From Apodospora peruviana (Eukaryota; Ascomycota; Sordariomycetes; Sordariales; Lasiosphaeriaceae): DNA of 64,000 nucleotides. A model generated the notes under the pieces. The model made no database searches. It saw only the letters and a list, made by a program, of their open reading frames with translations, and was not told where the DNA came from. This document shows positions 10,541 through 22,500 of the stretch, in pieces (position 1 is the first letter of the stretch; each line of letters begins with the position of its first letter). The stretch covers positions 6,882,001 through 6,946,000 of the forward strand of contig JAUEDM010000001.1 in the NCBI GenBank assembly GCA_033439685.1, read 5' to 3'. The position numbers and the translations under genes are program-made.

Positions 10541-10845
10541 GGCTGGGATCTGAATGGTAGCCTCTGCTTGAGGAACGAACCATGTTAGGCAGTGATCTTA
10601 GCTCTCTTCCCTGTTACTAGTCTAGATGTTAAATGAGCCTTGAGAGGAGTAAGGAAGCGAGCGAGCGATCACATCGATGTGAGACAAATCCGCCACAAGA
10701 CCCGTATCACAGAAGCAGAAGACTTTGCTAGCACGGTCAAGTCGAGCTTTCGTGGGCTATCATCTGTGTCTTTTTCGGGCTAAACACATTTCTTCGCAAA
10801 AGACCGCTCATCTGACGTTGCATACATACGACTGCAAGACATGCA
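10541..10845. other. convergent 3' region, monooxygenase / ARPC2
   Basis: Short gap between convergent genes; nothing beyond expected 3' untranslated sequence is seen. Confidence 0.5.
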
Positions 10846-12057
10846 TTAGCTGCCAACCTTGAAACTCCTCCCGCTTGCTGTCTTGCGTTCCTTTTCTTCG
10901 TTGTCTGGCCTGGCTCTCCGCAAAACTTCGGCCTCGTCAGTAACGACAGCTTACGAACCAGGCTCGGGGATGACACAATTGCTTACCTTGGAGGAAATCG
11001 GCGGTTCGGCGCCTCATACGAGAGTGAATATATGCCTTTTAGAAATGTTAGAAAAAAAAAAAGCTTTGCGCTTGTTTAGGGCGCTAGAGTAACAACTCAC
11101 CTTGGAAGCTTTGATGTGATAATGGAAGTAGTCGCGGAATGTCTGGATATGAGAGATAACGTCGGGCATCCGCTGGGGGGTGAGATGCCGAGGGAACAGA
11201 ACTGAAGTTTGTCAGCCAAAATCTCTTTAGCAGAGCAACCGTCCTGTAAGAATACACACCGAAGGTAACGTATCCAATCTCTCCCGTTCCGGTGTTCTTG
11301 ACCCCTGGGACGCCCTGGAGCTCCAGAGGCGGGTCATTACGGAAAAGGACCTGGGGCGCATTCTGAATCGCTCTTCGCCGCGCATCAACGAACTCCTGGA
11401 TAAAGACCTTGCCGAATACCCTGTCCGTCTCTTCCCTAAAGATGGTGCTGAATATCACGGTGACGCGGTCGTGGCTGGCCTTGACGTAAATCGCCTCCTC
11501 TTCCCGGTAGTGGATCGCCTTCACCTCGCCTCCTTCGCGCACGCCCTGCGGCGCTTCCTCCGATGTGAACTTTGACGCTTCCGACTTCAAGTGGTAGTAC
11601 TCCTCGTAAGCTTGCTCGAACGGGGCGGCCATGGCGTTGCGCTTGAGCAAAGCGATCTTGTTGACCAGCTCGTCACGCGCCTCCTTCTCGGCAGGCAGAT
11701 TCTCCAAGTCCACAACAATCGAGAAATCGTATCCCGGCTCGGGGCTTACAACGTAGGGACCATACTCGCGGTTGAGCACCTGCTCGGCGCCGTACTTAAC
11801 CAGGTCCTTGTAGCATCGGATTTGCAGGGACACCATGATCTTGGTCTTGGTCTCTGGGGTCGAGATGTGAAAGGTGACGCCATCGAAGTCGGATACGGTC
11901 TGATCAATCGAGACGGGCGGAGCTCTGGAAGCGCACAAGTGCGATGATCAGCAACGGGAGAGCTATGGTCAAGGTAGCTTTTGGAGAGAACCTACCCGGA
12001 GAACCGCTCCGTGAGCACCGACTGTATCAGCACATTCTGGTAGTCGAGCAACAGCAT
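10846..12057 (-). CDS. ARC35: Arp2/3 complex 34-kDa subunit (ARPC2)
   Basis: Five exons on the minus strand: 11996-12057, 11260-11924, 11101-11201, 10987-11035 and 10846-10925 (318 residues). All junctions have consensus donors (GTAGGT, GTGTGT, GTGAGT, GTAAGC) and keep the frame. The N-terminus MLLLDYQNVLIQSVLTERFSG, the core (e.g. DFSIVVDLENLPAEKEARD, YGAEQVLNREYG) and the C-terminus (HIQTFRDYFHYHIKASK...SRMRRRTADFLQVL, ending ERKTASGRSFKVGS) match ARPC2 end to end. ARPC2 dimerises with ARPC4 as the structural core of the Arp2/3 complex, which nucleates branched actin at endocytic patches and hyphal tips. It is divergent from UTP12, with 419 bases between starts. Confidence 0.95.
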
Positions 12058-12476
12058 CGTGACTGTGATGGATTTCGTGTCAATCGCTCGGTTCGGTGAT
12101 CTGCTGCTTGGAGTCGTCGGTGGTCGTGGTCTCGAGGTGTTGGTGGGGTATGCGTGACGGCTGGTGGGAAGGGGAAGGCTGACGTTGGTCCGGTGCGGGC
12201 GACGGGGATGAGGTCGGGAGGACAAGCCGGGCTCTCTCCACAGTGTCTGCCCCGCAATTTGGCCCAAGCCACATTCGCTCCAGGCCAAGTCTGAATGATG
12301 AATGACAGGGGTTGTGGCTTAGTGTTGAACAGGACTCTTATCTTATCACAAGCAAAAAAAGTTCGGGATGCAGGGCACTCCACTGTAAAGACTGCGAAGC
12401 GCTGGCTGGAGACAAATTGAGAAGACCTGCCCTTTCTGCAAAGCATGGGATCTGAGCTTTCTCACTTGTCGCAAAT
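12058..12476. promoter_or_regulatory. divergent promoter region, ARPC2 / UTP12
   Basis: Shared upstream region of two divergent housekeeping genes. The ARPC2-proximal part is rich in short CGG/CCT-type runs. No specific binding site can be named with confidence. Confidence 0.4.
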
Positions 12477-15449
12477 ATGGTCAAGTCTTACTTGTAAGTT
12501 GCTAACAAATACCCGAGCTCCTATTTGTCCTTGTCTGACCGGATCTGCAGAAAATTCGAGCCTTCCAAGTCGTTCGGACTCGTCGCAACCGGCACTTCGA
12601 ATCTCGTCTGGTCCCCGTCGAAGGAGAAGGCGGGCAAAGCGACCGGCGCAGGCCACGCAATTGTAGCCGCGAACGAGGAGGTACTCACCTGGGATATAAA
12701 AAAGGGCGAGCTTCTCAGCCGGTGGCGCGACGAAAACTGCAAGGCGCAGGTGACCGCCATATGCCAGAGCAAAACCGACCCGGACGTCTATGCCATCGGC
12801 TACGAAGATGGCAGCATCCGATTATGGGACAGCACAATAGCTACCGTGGTGGTAAGCTTCAACGGGCACAAGTCTGCCATCACGGTTCTGGCCTTCGACA
12901 AGGCGGGTGTGCGCCTGGCTAGTGGCGCAAAGGACACCGATGTGATCGTCTGGGATCTGATCGCCGAAGTTGGCCAATACAAGCTGCGAGGACACAAGGA
13001 CCAAGTAACTGGGCTTCGTTTTGTTGAGCCGGATGCTCAGGTGCTGGAGGAAGGCGATGAGCAGGCAATGGTGGTGGATGGCGACGCGGCGGAAGGATTC
13101 CTCCTGACGACAGGGAAAGACGCGCTAATCAAGCTCTGGGACCTGACATCGCGACACTGCATCGAGACACACCTCGCACAAACGAACGGGGAGTGCTGGG
13201 CACTGGGCGTATCTCCCGATCTCAGTGGGTGTGTCACAGCTGGAAACGATGGCGAGATGAGGGTTTGGGCTCTGGATGTCGCATCACTAGCGTCGTCGGC
13301 GCAACGGGTCGATCTCTCACAGGCAGTCAATTTTCTCCATGACAGGGGCACACTGCATCGGCAGAGCAAGGAAAAGGCAATTGAGGTGATATTTCACCCC
13401 CGTCGCGACTACTTTGCTGTCCACGGAGTCGAGAAGAATGTTGAGATCTGGAGGATACGAACGGAATCTGAGGTCAAGAAGAGCCTGGCAAGAAAGAGGA
13501 GGAGGAGGCGGGAGAAGCTAGCCGCCACTAAGGGGAAGAAGGCGGACTGGGACGTCAATATGGACGACGTTGAAGAAGAGAAGGCCGATGATATTAGCAA
13601 GGCCGACATATCAGATGTGTTTGTGCAGCACGTCATTGTCAGGACTACGGGAAAGGTGCGATCAGTTGCCTGGGCTACGAGTCAAGGAGTCAAGGATCTC
13701 CAACTTCTTGTTGGTGCGACGAACAACCTGCTCGAGTTATATACCGTTGTTGGCAAGGACAAGCTGAAGTCAAAAACAGACACCCCAGATTACAACAAGG
13801 CTTTGGCGGTTGAGCTCCCCGGGCATCGGACAGATGTCCGCGCCCTCTCGATTAGTTCCGATGACAAGATGCTAGCATCTGCAGCTAACGGCTCGCTGAA
13901 GATCTGGAATATCAAGACACAGACTTGCATTCGAACGTTCGACTGCGGCTATGCGGTATGCTGCGCTTTCCTCCCTGGCGACAAGGTAGTGGTTGTCGGG
14001 ACCAAGGATGGAGAGCTCCAGCTTTACGACGTCGCCTCAGCAGCATTATTAGAGAGCGTTAACGCCCACGAGGGCAGCGCTGTCTGGTCTTTACAGGTTC
14101 ACCCAGATGGAAAATCAGTCGTCTCCGGTGGCGCGGACAAGACTGCTAAATTCTGGGACTTCAAGATTGTCCAGGAAGTCGTGCTGGGGACCACCAGAAC
14201 CACTCCCAAACTCAAACTCGTTCAGTCGCGGATCCTGAAGGTGACAGACGACATCCTCAGCCTACGCTTCTCGCCCGACGCAAAACTTCTTGCCGTCGCC
14301 CTTCTTGACAGCACTGTCAAGGTCTTTTTCACAGACTCCCTGAAGCTGTATCTCAATCTTTACGGCCACAAACTGCCCGTGCTTAGCATGGATATCTCGT
14401 ATGATAGCAAGCTCATCATCACCAGTTCAGCAGACAAGAACATCAGGATATGGGGCCTAGACTTTGGTGATTGCCACAAGGCACTATTTGGGCATCAAGA
14501 CAGCATTCTGCAAGTTGCCTTTGTCCCGCACAACTCGGAGGGCAACGGACACCACTTCTTCAGTGCCGGCAAGGACCGGGTAATCAAGTACTGGGATGGC
14601 GACAAATTCGAGCAGATCCAGCGCATCGACGGGCACCATGGCGAGATCTGGGCACTCGCCGTCAGCCACAGCGGTACTTTCTTTGTCAGCGCCAGCCACG
14701 ACAAGAGCATCCGCGTCTGGCAGGAGACGGATGAGCAGATTTTCCTCGAGGAAGAGCGCGAGAAGGAGATCGAGGAGCTGTACGAGAGCACCCTGACCAC
14801 CTCCCTGGAGCAGGATCCCGACGCCGAGGACGAGAACAGGGAGGTCGGCGCGGCGAGCAAGCAGACGGTCGAGACGCTGATGGCGGGCGAGCGGATATCC
14901 GAGGCGCTCGAGCTCGGCATGGTCGACCTCAACGTCGTGCGCGAATGGGAGGAAGCCAAGCTGAGCAACCCGAACCTCGCGCCGCCGCAGCGTAATCTCG
15001 TGTTCGTCGCGCTCGGCAACATAACGGCCGAGGCGTACGTCATGAGCGTGCTGCAGAAGATCAAGGCGTCGGCCCTGCACGACGCGCTGCTCGTGCTGCC
15101 GTTCGCGTCCGTGCCGATGCTGTTTACGTTTCTTAATCTGTTTGCGATGCGGTCGATGAACATCCCGCTCACCTGCCGGATTCTGTTTTTCATGCTCAAG
15201 ACGCATCACCGCCAGATCGTGTCGAGCAAGACGATGCGCGCCATGCTCGATGGGATCCGGGTCAACCTGCGGCAGGCGCTGCGGCGCCAAAAGGACGAGA
15301 TGGGGTATAATATTGCTGCGCTGAAGGTGGTGGGCATGCAGCTGCAGGAGAAGAGTGTGAAGGACTATGTGGATGAGAAATGGGACGAGGAAGAAGAGGG
15401 GAGCGGCAGCCGAGCGGTGAAGAAGCGTGCTTTTGTCCATGTTTCGTAG
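12477..15449 (+). CDS. UTP12: U3 snoRNP protein Utp12/Dip2 (WDR3)
   Basis: Two exons: a 17-base first exon 12477-12493 (M V K S Y plus two bases), a 57-base intron (GTAAGT...CTGCAG) and 12551-15449, giving 971 residues. The start MVKSYLKFEPSKSFGL is typical of Utp12. Many WD40 repeats form two beta-propellers (e.g. GSIRLWD, DVIVWDL, ALIKLWDL, TAKFWDF, NIRIWGLDF, KSIRVWQ). A Lys/Arg-rich insert (ARKRRRRREKLAATKGKKAD) lies between propellers. The C-terminal Utp12 domain spans about 800-925 (LVLPFASVPMLFTFLNLFA...). It belongs to the UtpB module of the small-subunit processome and acts in nucleolar 18S rRNA maturation. Confidence 0.97.
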
Positions 15450-16598
15450 ATAAACTCAGCCGCCAGACTAGAGCAAATGCTTGGTTGGTTGAGTTGGGGG
15501 TAGATGGTATGAACTTCATATCAAAGCTGCTTATTTCAGTATTGCTTCTTCATGGGATTTAGGGTCTTTGACATACTTTCAGTAATTAGTAGCATAACTT
15601 AGACATTTGTTATTTGGGACATTCGGGTGTTGGAATAACAAAAAGCATTCTGGTAATACCTAGGTATTCCCTTATTTGACAGGCCATTAATAAGCCCAGT
15701 TTCTCTTTCAAATGTTTTGTAGATAATCTAGGTACCCACCTTAGGTACCTACGTCAGGTTATCAGCCAGCCAGTAAGTTGACCTCTTTCCTATCGTTGAC
15801 GGCTTCAAAAGTACATCTGTTAGCAAAAAAAGCACCCCCGTCTCGGGTGAAATTGAATATGGAAAATTAAGGTCGACTAACAGCGGAGCAGAGTGGGATA
15901 CTCCCGATGCCGTTTTCCATATTCAGTGTCCCCAATGCCTCCCTTCATGAGAACACCACACTGCGTCCTTCCCTTCATGCCGGTTAACGCTTTGCTTCCT
16001 TCCTTCTTCGTTGATGCTGCCTGCGAGAGACTGCCCGTGATACGAGCAGTAAGGCTGGCGCTGTGCCACAGACCGACGACTTTGGTTCGTGCTTGAGATA
16101 AGTACCAAAAGCCACTGTGGTAGTCTGGTCCTGCCACTCTTGATATGCGTGCCATGCATCGTCTGGAAAGAAGATGATGTTCGTGGGAAACCGAAATGCA
16201 GTGGTTCTCATCGTTGAGCTAGGTGCAGATGCCTAAGATATGGATATCAAATGGTCCGCAAGCTGTATATCTCAGAGCCGGTCCTTGTATGTTTAATTAA
16301 CCAATAGTAATATCTCGCAATTACCGAGAGAATCGGATTTCAGGGTGAAGAGAGGATGAAAGCCAACAATGCACGAATGTTTGGCACGGTTAACTGAGAC
16401 TCTCTCTTCAGTACTTCCCTTATGGTATGATGCATCTTAGCTGGCCTTTCATGGAACTAGCAGAAAACTTCAGGAGAACACATGATATGAGACGTCATAA
16501 GCGGGACAAAGGGTTCGGATTTGCTAATTCACAGGGTGTTTATGGACAGTGGTACAACAACAAACGTCTCAGCTTGCAAGTCTAGATAGTGTATGTGT
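15450..16598. other. convergent gap between UTP12 and ATP4
   Basis: Intergenic region between the 3' ends of two convergent genes. It contains dispersed palindromic motifs built on GGTACC/CCTAGG at about 15656-15669 and 15728-15752. No gene or RNA is recognised. Confidence 0.5.
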
Positions 16599-17524
16599 CT
16601 ATTGCTGCTTGGAGGAGACGATTCCTGCGGTTTGTTAGCTTCTGCTCAAGATCAAGATAATGGGATAGAGGAACGCACTCTCAACCTCCGCCACGCTCTG
16701 CTGGAGAATCTGCTGCAGAACCTTAGGGTTCTCCAACTCCTTCTGCACCTTGGCGATGATGCTCTGGGCAAGCTCCTTCTGCTGCCGTTGCTTGACCTGG
16801 CTCTCATACCGCACCCACGAGTCAAGGACAGTCTTGGCCTCTGCGGCAAGAGCCGTCTTCTGCTCAAGCACGTATGCCTCGGCCTCGAGCTTGGCGGTTT
16901 CCTAGTGACGCGTGTCAGTACCACTGCCATCCATCGATCGCATCCGAATTTTCATGTCTGGCCTACCTTAGACACCTCGAAAAGGGTCTTGGTGATGTCA
17001 ATGACACCGGACATCTGCTGGACATCCTCGATGCGGTTCTTGACGGCCTGGGTATGGTCCGCACGAGCTGAGTTCAAGATGCCCTTGATCTTCTCGTTCT
17101 GCGCATCGGCCCACTCCTTGTACAAGGGGCCACCGAACTTGATCAAACTAGCCCAGACGCTGAGAAGGCAAAAAGCGACGACGGTCTCCTCGTTGACGAC
17201 ATAGTACTCGTTGCTGAGGGCGTAGATGGACAGACCGGCGGCGGAGGACAGGATGGCGGTCTTCGAGATCATGCTATTGCCGGGGAGGGCATCGATGATA
17301 GACTGGGCCTTGGTCTTGGGGTCGGTAGACGGGACATTGGACGAGTTGTAACGGTTGCCGGCGATTGAGCTCAAAGCTGGCAGAGTTCGAGCAGCGAGGG
17401 TCGGTCGCAGACGGGCAGCCCCTGTCGCGCTGTTGTCAGCAATTTGAAGCGCAATTGGCGCCTTAGAGCCATTTCAAAGCTATATTCACTCACCGACAGC
17501 TGATCTTGCCAAGCGGGACGCCAT
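16599..17524 (-). CDS. ATP4: mitochondrial F1Fo ATP synthase subunit b
   Basis: Four exons on the minus strand: 17494-17524, 16967-17421, 16679-16901 and 16599-16624, giving 244 residues, the same length as I recall for yeast Atp4. Introns (72, 65 and 54 bases) have GTGAGT, GTAGGC and GTGCGT donors. The N-terminus MASRLARSAVGAARLRPTL is an Arg-rich mitochondrial presequence. Two hydrophobic segments follow (e.g. YYVVNEETVVAFCLLSVWAS). The rest is the long charged helix of the peripheral stalk (LEAEAYVLEQKTALAAEAK...). The last exon encodes only the final nine residues. The protein forms the stator linking Fo to F1 in the inner membrane. It is divergent from NOC4, with 349 bases between starts. 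Confidence 0.95.
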
Positions 17525-17873
17525 TGTGTAATGAGGAGATGGGCTTGGGTGGGTATTTGACGGTGTTTGTTGAGCTCCAAGTTCGAATTGAGGTTTTAAC
17601 GAAATGCGTTTCCCCGGCTCTTCCCGCGACTCGGTCACGTGGGACGGAAGCCAGGTTGACAGGGCCCACCAATGACAGCCGTCAAGCTTGGAAGCACCTA
17701 GCTTTGCGAAACGGTCTGTGCTCTGTTGGCCGATAAGCTGATAATCAAATGGGGAATCGGTTCGGCCCCACCTAAATTTCCTATCCAAGCCTCGAGACTC
17801 GAAAGTCAAAGATTGATCGATCAAGGCAACTAAAATCAGGATCCGCGACGTCACAACTCAAGAAGCAGTCAAC
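17525..17873. promoter_or_regulatory. divergent promoter region, ATP4 / NOC4
   Basis: 349-base shared upstream region for a mitochondrial and a nucleolar housekeeping gene. No individual element can be named securely. Confidence 0.4.
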
Positions 17874-19578
17874 ATGCCAGGAGCTACGGTGGATGCAGGC
17901 GACAAGTCTACATCCAAGAGAAAGCGTCAGGAAAATGGCGATCAGTCCAAGAAACGGAGAAAATCGACCGGCGACGAGGAAATCGAGCGACAATCCCAGA
18001 TCCAGACGCTCGAATCCCAAATCCTCGAATCTAAAAAGCACTACAACAACATTGCGACCTTGATTGGATATTCAGAGAAGCAAATACAAGAGCCTGTGAC
18101 CGCACTTGCTGCGGCAGAGTCACTATGTCGCGTGTTCGTTCAGCTGCTCGCCCTAGGCAGCTTGGTCAGAAGGAAGGATATGTCAGAAAAGGACGCCACC
18201 ATTGTGTTGTGGCTCAGGGAACGGCTCGCCGAATACAAGACGGTTCTCTTGTCAATGTTCCAGAGCAAATCCTTGGCGCTCAAGGCCTTACTACTGGCAA
18301 TGGCCGTTTTGAAGGGGGAGGCCCTACACCTGGATGATAGGGACGAACCGACGTTCCCTCGGTCTTTCCTTTATGATATTGTTAACACCATTATCATGTC
18401 GCCAGATGGTCAGCTCCGGGAGGAATTTTCCGACAAGTTTGTCGACGAGTATGACGATATCAGGTTTTACACATTCCAGGCTATTGGGGACTTCTTGACC
18501 CAGCATGGTCAGTCGATCGACGAGGGCGTCCGTAACCGTGTGTTTGAGATGCTGCTCAGTATCGAGGATGCGCCGACATCTAATAGCGAACTCGAGGACT
18601 TCTTTATCGATCCGCCAAAGAAGAAGAAACATCCACTCTACTCGCTGTCGCAACACAAGAAACAAGCACAGGAGGCATGGTTATCTCTAATACGGTTAGG
18701 ACTGAGTAAAGATCAAAGGAAGAAGGTCTTGGAGGTAATGGCGACCTCCATTGCTCCATGGTTTAGTAAGCCAGAACTTCTCATGGATTTCCTCACCGAC
18801 TGCTATGACGCCGGAGGCTCCGCGTCTCTCCTGGCTCTCTCCGGCGTGTTCTACCTAATACGAGAGCGCAATCTCGACTATCCTTCTTTCTACGCCAAGC
18901 TCTATTCTCTTCTCGATGCCGACATGCTTCACTCGAAGCACCGTTCCCGATTCTTCCGTCTCCTCGACACTTTCCTTGGGTCATCACATCTTCCCGCTGT
19001 CCTGGTAGCCAGCTTCATCAAACGACTATCCCGTTTGGCCCTAAACGCACCACCCAGCGCAATTGTGGCTATTGTGCCATGGTTTTATAACCTCTTCAAG
19101 AAGCACCCTCTCTGTACGTTCATGATGCACCGTGAAATGCGTACGAAGGAGGAGAAGGATTTGATAGAGAGCGAGGGCCTCGCGGATCCCTTCTTGCCAG
19201 ATGAGCAAGATCCTATGGAGACGCACGCGATCGACAGCTGTCTATGGGAGATTGTGCAACTGCAGTCTCATTACCATCCCAATGTTGCCACCATTGCGAA
19301 AATCATCTCAGAGCAGTTCACAAAGCAGGCCTACAGCGTGGAGGACTTCTTGGACCATTCCTATGGAAGTGTAAGTTTTTTCAGATGCGTTTATCCTCAC
19401 CCGTCATCGCTGACAATATTTCGTTTCAAAGCTGCTCGAAGCGGAGATGACCAAGAACATCAAGAAGGCGCCGGTTGTAGAGTTCACGATTCCCAAACAT
19501 ATATTCACCAAGGCGCAATCGGGGACTGAGGAGAATGACAGCCTCTTAGTCAGTTTATGGGACTTTGGCTCCTCATAG
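17874..19578 (+). CDS. NOC4: nucleolar complex protein 4
   Basis: Two exons, 17874-19370 and 19432-19578 (547 residues). The 61-base intron (GTAAGT, branch GCTGACA, acceptor CAAAG) is supported because splicing restores a typical Noc4 C-terminus (SLLEAEMTKNIKKAPVVEFT, then IPKHIF), whereas read-through gives an unrelated tail. The N-terminus is strongly basic (KRKRQENGDQSKKRRKS), a likely nuclear/nucleolar signal. The C-terminal half holds the CBF/Mak21-type helical domain (LLALSGVFYLIRERNLDYPSF and RLALNAPPSAIVAIVPWFYN). Noc4 pairs with Nop14 in the small-subunit processome for 40S biogenesis. Confidence 0.95.
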
Positions 19579-22500
19579 CACCACCACAATCAAAGCTAAA
19601 TCGCATCTAACTCGCCCGTCGTGCCACGCCATGCGTGCAGTACTTCTCGAGCACACAAGCACGTGGTTTCTCGCGATGTCTCGGAGAAAAGAGCATCCCA
19701 CAGATCGGAGGATGATCCAACCACCTTGGCCGCAATAGTGCAGGGTCGGCTCTGCCGTTGAATACAGTCCAGGAACTGCTTGCGGGCCGTGTGTAGGGTG
19801 GTTTCAAGAATCGTGGTACAGGAATTGGTGGTACAAGAGATCGGGCAATCGGACGATCCCCGGAGATTTATGGTGGGTGAGATCCACCGTCTCTCTTCAT
19901 GATGTAGGGTGATACTGAGGGACCTTGCCCCACGAAGGGACGCGACGACAGAAGCCGCAGGTGGAACCAGATCTGTACAACTGTGGGTAACGTTCAATTT
20001 TGGCCCCCGGACGTCATATTTTGTTTCCCGTGGCGGGATGCTGCTTCTCGGGAGCCTGTTCGTCTTTGACATTGTGTGCCGGGATCACAGAGTCTTCGTA
20101 GCCAGAATGCCACTTTCTGTGGACGTTGAATAAGTAGAAGATAAAACATGCAGCCATGAAATTTACTTGAGACAAGCAGCAAGTTCTTGAGATTTCTCGC
20201 AATAATGCCATTATTACCTGCATTATGCTCCAAACCAATATAGTTATAACCTGGAAGACACTCTGTCGCCACCTTTGAGACCTGTGAGCTGAGGTACGAG
20301 CTTGGTAGAACATGCTGCCAACATCTGTTCATGTTCACCAGGTAAGGCAACCCCGAGAGATCGACGCACGGTCACGAACGGAACACAACATTCGTCATTA
20401 AATATAAGCCATGGTAGATTCCAGCATCTTTCTAATGATACCGGTTCCTACAAACTTGACACACCAACAAAGGTTTGTTGAACTGTCTACATACTTTTCT
20501 CAGCGTTCAACTCGGTCCGACGGAAACTCATTGCCCTCGTAATATACTTTAAGCACCTCAGAGCTATTCAAAGCAGGCATCAGCATTCCCAGGATATACG
20601 GTACGATATTTTCACGGTCCCGTTCTGCCCGCTCCCTGGCTTGCTTACGTACAGGTAAGGTGATGTTGGTAACCTGCCAGGCAGCGTCGATCTGCAGTTC
20701 CATTGAACTTTGTTTCCATGACCTGTTATAACTGGCGGGCTTTGTCTGCCTGCCAACCTTGCATCTCGCCTCGCCACGCCATCTTAGCCAGCCCAACTCG
20801 CAGCGAAACACGGAACGAAAAGATGTAAACAAAACCCTTATACGGGCCCATAGGTACTTATTATAGAAGCGCCCGGATCTATGAGCTAAGTTGTACCTTA
20901 TGATATCCACTTGAGTTGAGCCGATTTACAAATAGCCTGCTATGTCGACTTACATATGGTATAGGTTGTTACATTGATGTTTCCTTTCCGTCCACGTACG
21001 CCATCACCTGAAACGATCAAGTTACGAGGGAACGAGCAAACCCAATAGGCTGGTAAGTACAGGTGTTCATCAGGATCCTTCGCCGGCCTCGAAAGATGGC
21101 TGATCCCAAGAAAGACTGTTCGCCGGGCCAGGCCAGAACATGGACCTCTGATGGCAAACCCAACAAACGAGTTCACAGGAACTACCTATTCATATTGAGA
21201 CTCTATGCCTTACGTACATACCGAGTCACATAACCACATTACAGGCCCGCGGAATACGATTCTGACTTTTTCGCTGCGCAAACCGCTCAGCCCATCTGTG
21301 CCCGATTGCACCTTTACTCAGTAGCCAAAAATGATGGAGAGGTCAAGAATACGTGACCTAACAGACCCAATCACTCAACAGCAAACTCGGTCTCATGTCC
21401 GTCGGAGTTGGTTTTATGCTGCGTGTTGCGTGTGCAACAACAGCACAGTAGGGCGCGGCATTCGGAGAGAGAGAAAGTCCAGAGTCCTTTGGCGCTTACC
21501 AACTTGCTCGCTTGTCCTACTTGCGCGGCTGTTTCAAAAAAACAGCTGCCAGTCTTGAACAAACAACAGAGCATAAGAATTGACCGCCATTTACCTAGCA
21601 TGAAGGCAAGGTACCTAGCAGTTGGTCGACCGGGTGGTTGTGCCGGCCGGGCTCGTTGCAATCACAGATCTTTCTCAGGTCGGCGACGGATGAAGAAAAC
21701 CGAAGGGAGTTTCTTTTTTTGACCCATGGGTTTAACTTGGCACGTGCTTGGGTAAGGGAAAATCCCAAGAGCGGTTGAAGGTGTAGGAGAAATGCAGGTC
21801 GGTGGGTATTCGCATCCTGTTTTCTTCACCGCTAGATTGTACCTGCATATCAAACTTGGCCACACCAGCCACCGTAATTCAAAACAGGAAATGCAGCAAA
21901 AGAACAACAAAACAAAACTGTGATAGAAGCGTCATAACAGCAAACAAAAATGGACAGATCCTGTAGACTAATCTAGTGAAGAAATCCTGATATCCGGGTG
22001 ACACTTGTCCTTATCCTTTGTCTGTAGCGCACCTATACCGCTTCTTCGTTCGCGCCCATTCTCGCCAAAAAAGCTCTCCATGAGTTTAGCAGAATAGTCC
22101 CAGCGCTCGCCCCGGCAGGTTGCATATTGACTGACGCACCTTGCCGCTCAACTAAAACGGAGGAAGCCCTCAGCCGGGACCTTTCTCTGCATGAACAAAC
22201 GCCAGCCGGCCCAGGTTTTCGGGTCACGGCGAGGATTACATTAGCTTTCTCTCAAACTCTGAGATCTCCAAGCCTTTTCTCACTCGATACAGCTTGACTA
22301 GTATCTTGGTTGACTGCACCGGGCTGTCTTCATGAATCCAACAGCCGAGGTTGTTGTGATTCCCATATTAGTTTCCTGTTCAAGTCACCCAGACCGAAAC
22401 TCTGAGCCATAGAAAAAGCCTGACCAAGGAACCGGCTCCGGTGAGGTATTTTTAGATTTAGTCCTGCCATGGTCAAACAACACGGCTCTCACCGCTCACC

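Noticed and set aside
14484..15440. 318-codon minus-strand frame opposite UTP12
   Set aside because: Antisense shadow; the plus-strand product is a clear Utp12 protein.
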